Assembly (NCBI GenBank): GCA_002425405.1
Contig: DIME01000064.1
Location: forward strand, 1-13,522
Reading direction: 5' to 3'
Source: Candidatus Accumulibacter vicinus
Lineage (GTDB): Bacteria; Pseudomonadota; Gammaproteobacteria; Burkholderiales; Rhodocyclaceae
Length of the DNA stretch: 13,522 nucleotides
Within the stretch, counting starts at the first letter, position 1. Each line of letters opens with the position of its first letter. The notes under the pieces were generated by a model. That model was given only the letters and a program-made list of their open reading frames with translations, had not been told where the DNA came from and searched no databases. Made by a program: the position numbers and the translations under genes. This document shows positions 12,688 to 13,522 of this stretch, piece by piece.

Positions 12688-13522
12688 GCAGCCAATCCAC
12701 ACGCAACATTTTCGGCCTGACCTTGGGCCTGCTTGCTGCCGGCGGCGTTTTCGCGGCGGGTGCCGACCTTGGCAATACCACGAAGCAGGCCACCAACTGG
12801 GTAGCGATTGCGATGTTCGTCGTCTTCGTCGTGATTACCCTGGGGATCACCCGCTGGGCCGCGATGAAAACGAAGACGGCGGCCGACTTCTATACCGCCG
12901 GCGGCGGCATTACCGGCTTTCAGAACGGTCTGGCGATTGCCGGCGACTACATGTCCGCAGCATCGTTCCTCGGCATCTCCGGTCTGGTCTTCGCCAACGG
13001 CTTTGACGGGCTGATCTTTTCGATCGGCTGGCTGGTCGGCTGGCCGGTGATCACCTTCCTGATGGCCGAGCGGCTGCGCAACCTGGGCAAGTTCACCTTT
13101 GCCGATGTGGCTTCCTATCGCTTCGCACAAACGCCGACGCGGACCTTTGCCGCGGTCGGCACGCTGGTCGTCGTGGCTTTCTACATGATCGCCCAGATGG
13201 TCGGTGCCGGTCAGCTGATCAAGGTGCTGTTCGGCCTCGAGTACGTCTACGCGGTGATGATCGTCGGTCTTCTGATGATGTGTTACGTACTCTTTGGCGG
13301 CATGACGGCCACCACCTGGGTGCAGATCATCAAGGCCATCATGCTGCTCTCCGGTGCCACCTTCATGGCGCTGGCCGTGCTCTGGCAGTTCAACTTCAAC
13401 CCCGAGGCGCTGTTTGCCAAGGCCGTCGAAGTACACACCAAGCACGACGCGATCATGTCTCCGGGGGTGCTGATCAAGGATCCGGTCTCCGCGATTTCGG
13501 TCGGCATGGCGTTGATGTTCGG
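12684..13522 (+). CDS. actP: Cation/acetate symporter ActP (partial, 3' end outside the window)
   Basis: The frame stays open from the ATG at 12684 to the window edge, 279 codons of an expected 550 or so. It starts with a signal-like hydrophobic segment (about 9-26, as in E. coli ActP), then TNWVAIAMFVVFVVITLGIT (36-55) and the sodium:solute symporter signature region ADFYTAGGGITGFQNGLAIA. IAGDYMSAASFLGISGLVF and NLGKFTFADVASYRF follow, then IAQMVGAGQLIKVLFGL and YVLFGGMTATTWVQIIKAI. These match ActP closely from memory, much better than other SSS-family carriers. The protein imports acetate and other short carboxylates with a cation across the inner membrane. Translation is coupled to DUF485 through ATGA, with GGGAGG upstream. 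The remaining helices cannot be checked. Confidence 0.95.
   Translation, partial: MSSQSTRNIFGLTLGLLAAGGVFAAGADLGNTTKQATNWVAIAMFVVFVVITLGITRWAAMKTKTAADFYTAGGGITGFQNGLAIAGDYMSAASFLGISGLVFANGFDGLIFSIGWLVGWPVITFLMAERLRNLGKFTFADVASYRFAQTPTRTFAAVGTLVVVAFYMIAQMVGAGQLIKVLFGLEYVYAVMIVGLLMMCYVLFGGMTATTWVQIIKAIMLLSGATFMALAVLWQFNFNPEALFAKAVEVHTKHDAIMSPGVLIKDPVSAISVGMALMF

Noticed and set aside
12615..13445. A 276-codon His/Asp/Gly-rich open frame on the minus strand
   Set aside because: It is antisense to actP, which is strongly supported by conserved symporter motifs.

Overview
This window looks like chromosomal DNA from a high-GC betaproteobacterium. Its gene content suggests the Rhodocyclales, plausibly a 'Candidatus Accumulibacter' relative. 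That placement is an inference from the exosortase-A-associated enzymes, the acetate permease pair and the style of the ferredoxin and VanZ-type proteins; no rRNA or other marker gene is present. The coding is dense: no gap between genes exceeds about 200 bases, and I see no mobile element, tRNA, rRNA or CRISPR array.

Layout. Bases 1-171 (+) hold the tail of an ABC-transporter ATPase, which meets an alpha/beta hydrolase (149-787, -) tail to tail. The hydrolase is preceded on its strand by a thioredoxin-like [2Fe-2S] ferredoxin (822-1130, -), and the two probably form an operon. A divergent DnaJ-type co-chaperone (1333-2361, +) follows and converges on a VanZ-family membrane protein (2367-3482, -). 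Next is a four-gene minus-strand operon read from 7939 down to 3636: periplasmic adaptor, LolD/MacB-type ATPase, and two different MacB/FtsX-type permeases. It encodes a tripartite-type ABC exporter without its own outer-membrane channel gene.

Bases 8054-9277 (-) encode an exported TPR protein with a separate C-terminal domain that resembles an outer-membrane barrel. Upstream of it, 9370-12208 (-) encodes a tightly coupled pair: an acyl-CoA ligase (AMP-forming) and a PLP-dependent decarboxylase of the types linked to the exosortase A / PEP-CTERM system. Their start and stop codons overlap and the second gene has a near-perfect Shine-Dalgarno sequence. The right edge, divergent from the ligase, carries the acetate uptake pair: a DUF485 membrane protein (12373-12687, +) and the start of the acetate symporter ActP (12684 to the window end), coupled by ATGA.

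How the genes work together. Three modules are clear: an ABC exporter operon, an exosortase-linked ligase/decarboxylase pair that presumably makes or loads a small building block on a carrier for exopolysaccharide or protein sorting, and an acetate importer. The most unusual single gene is the TPR-barrel fusion. Nothing here amounts to a clearly new system; the ligase/decarboxylase pair, of unknown substrate and without its usual neighbours in the window, and the fusion protein beside it are the best leads.
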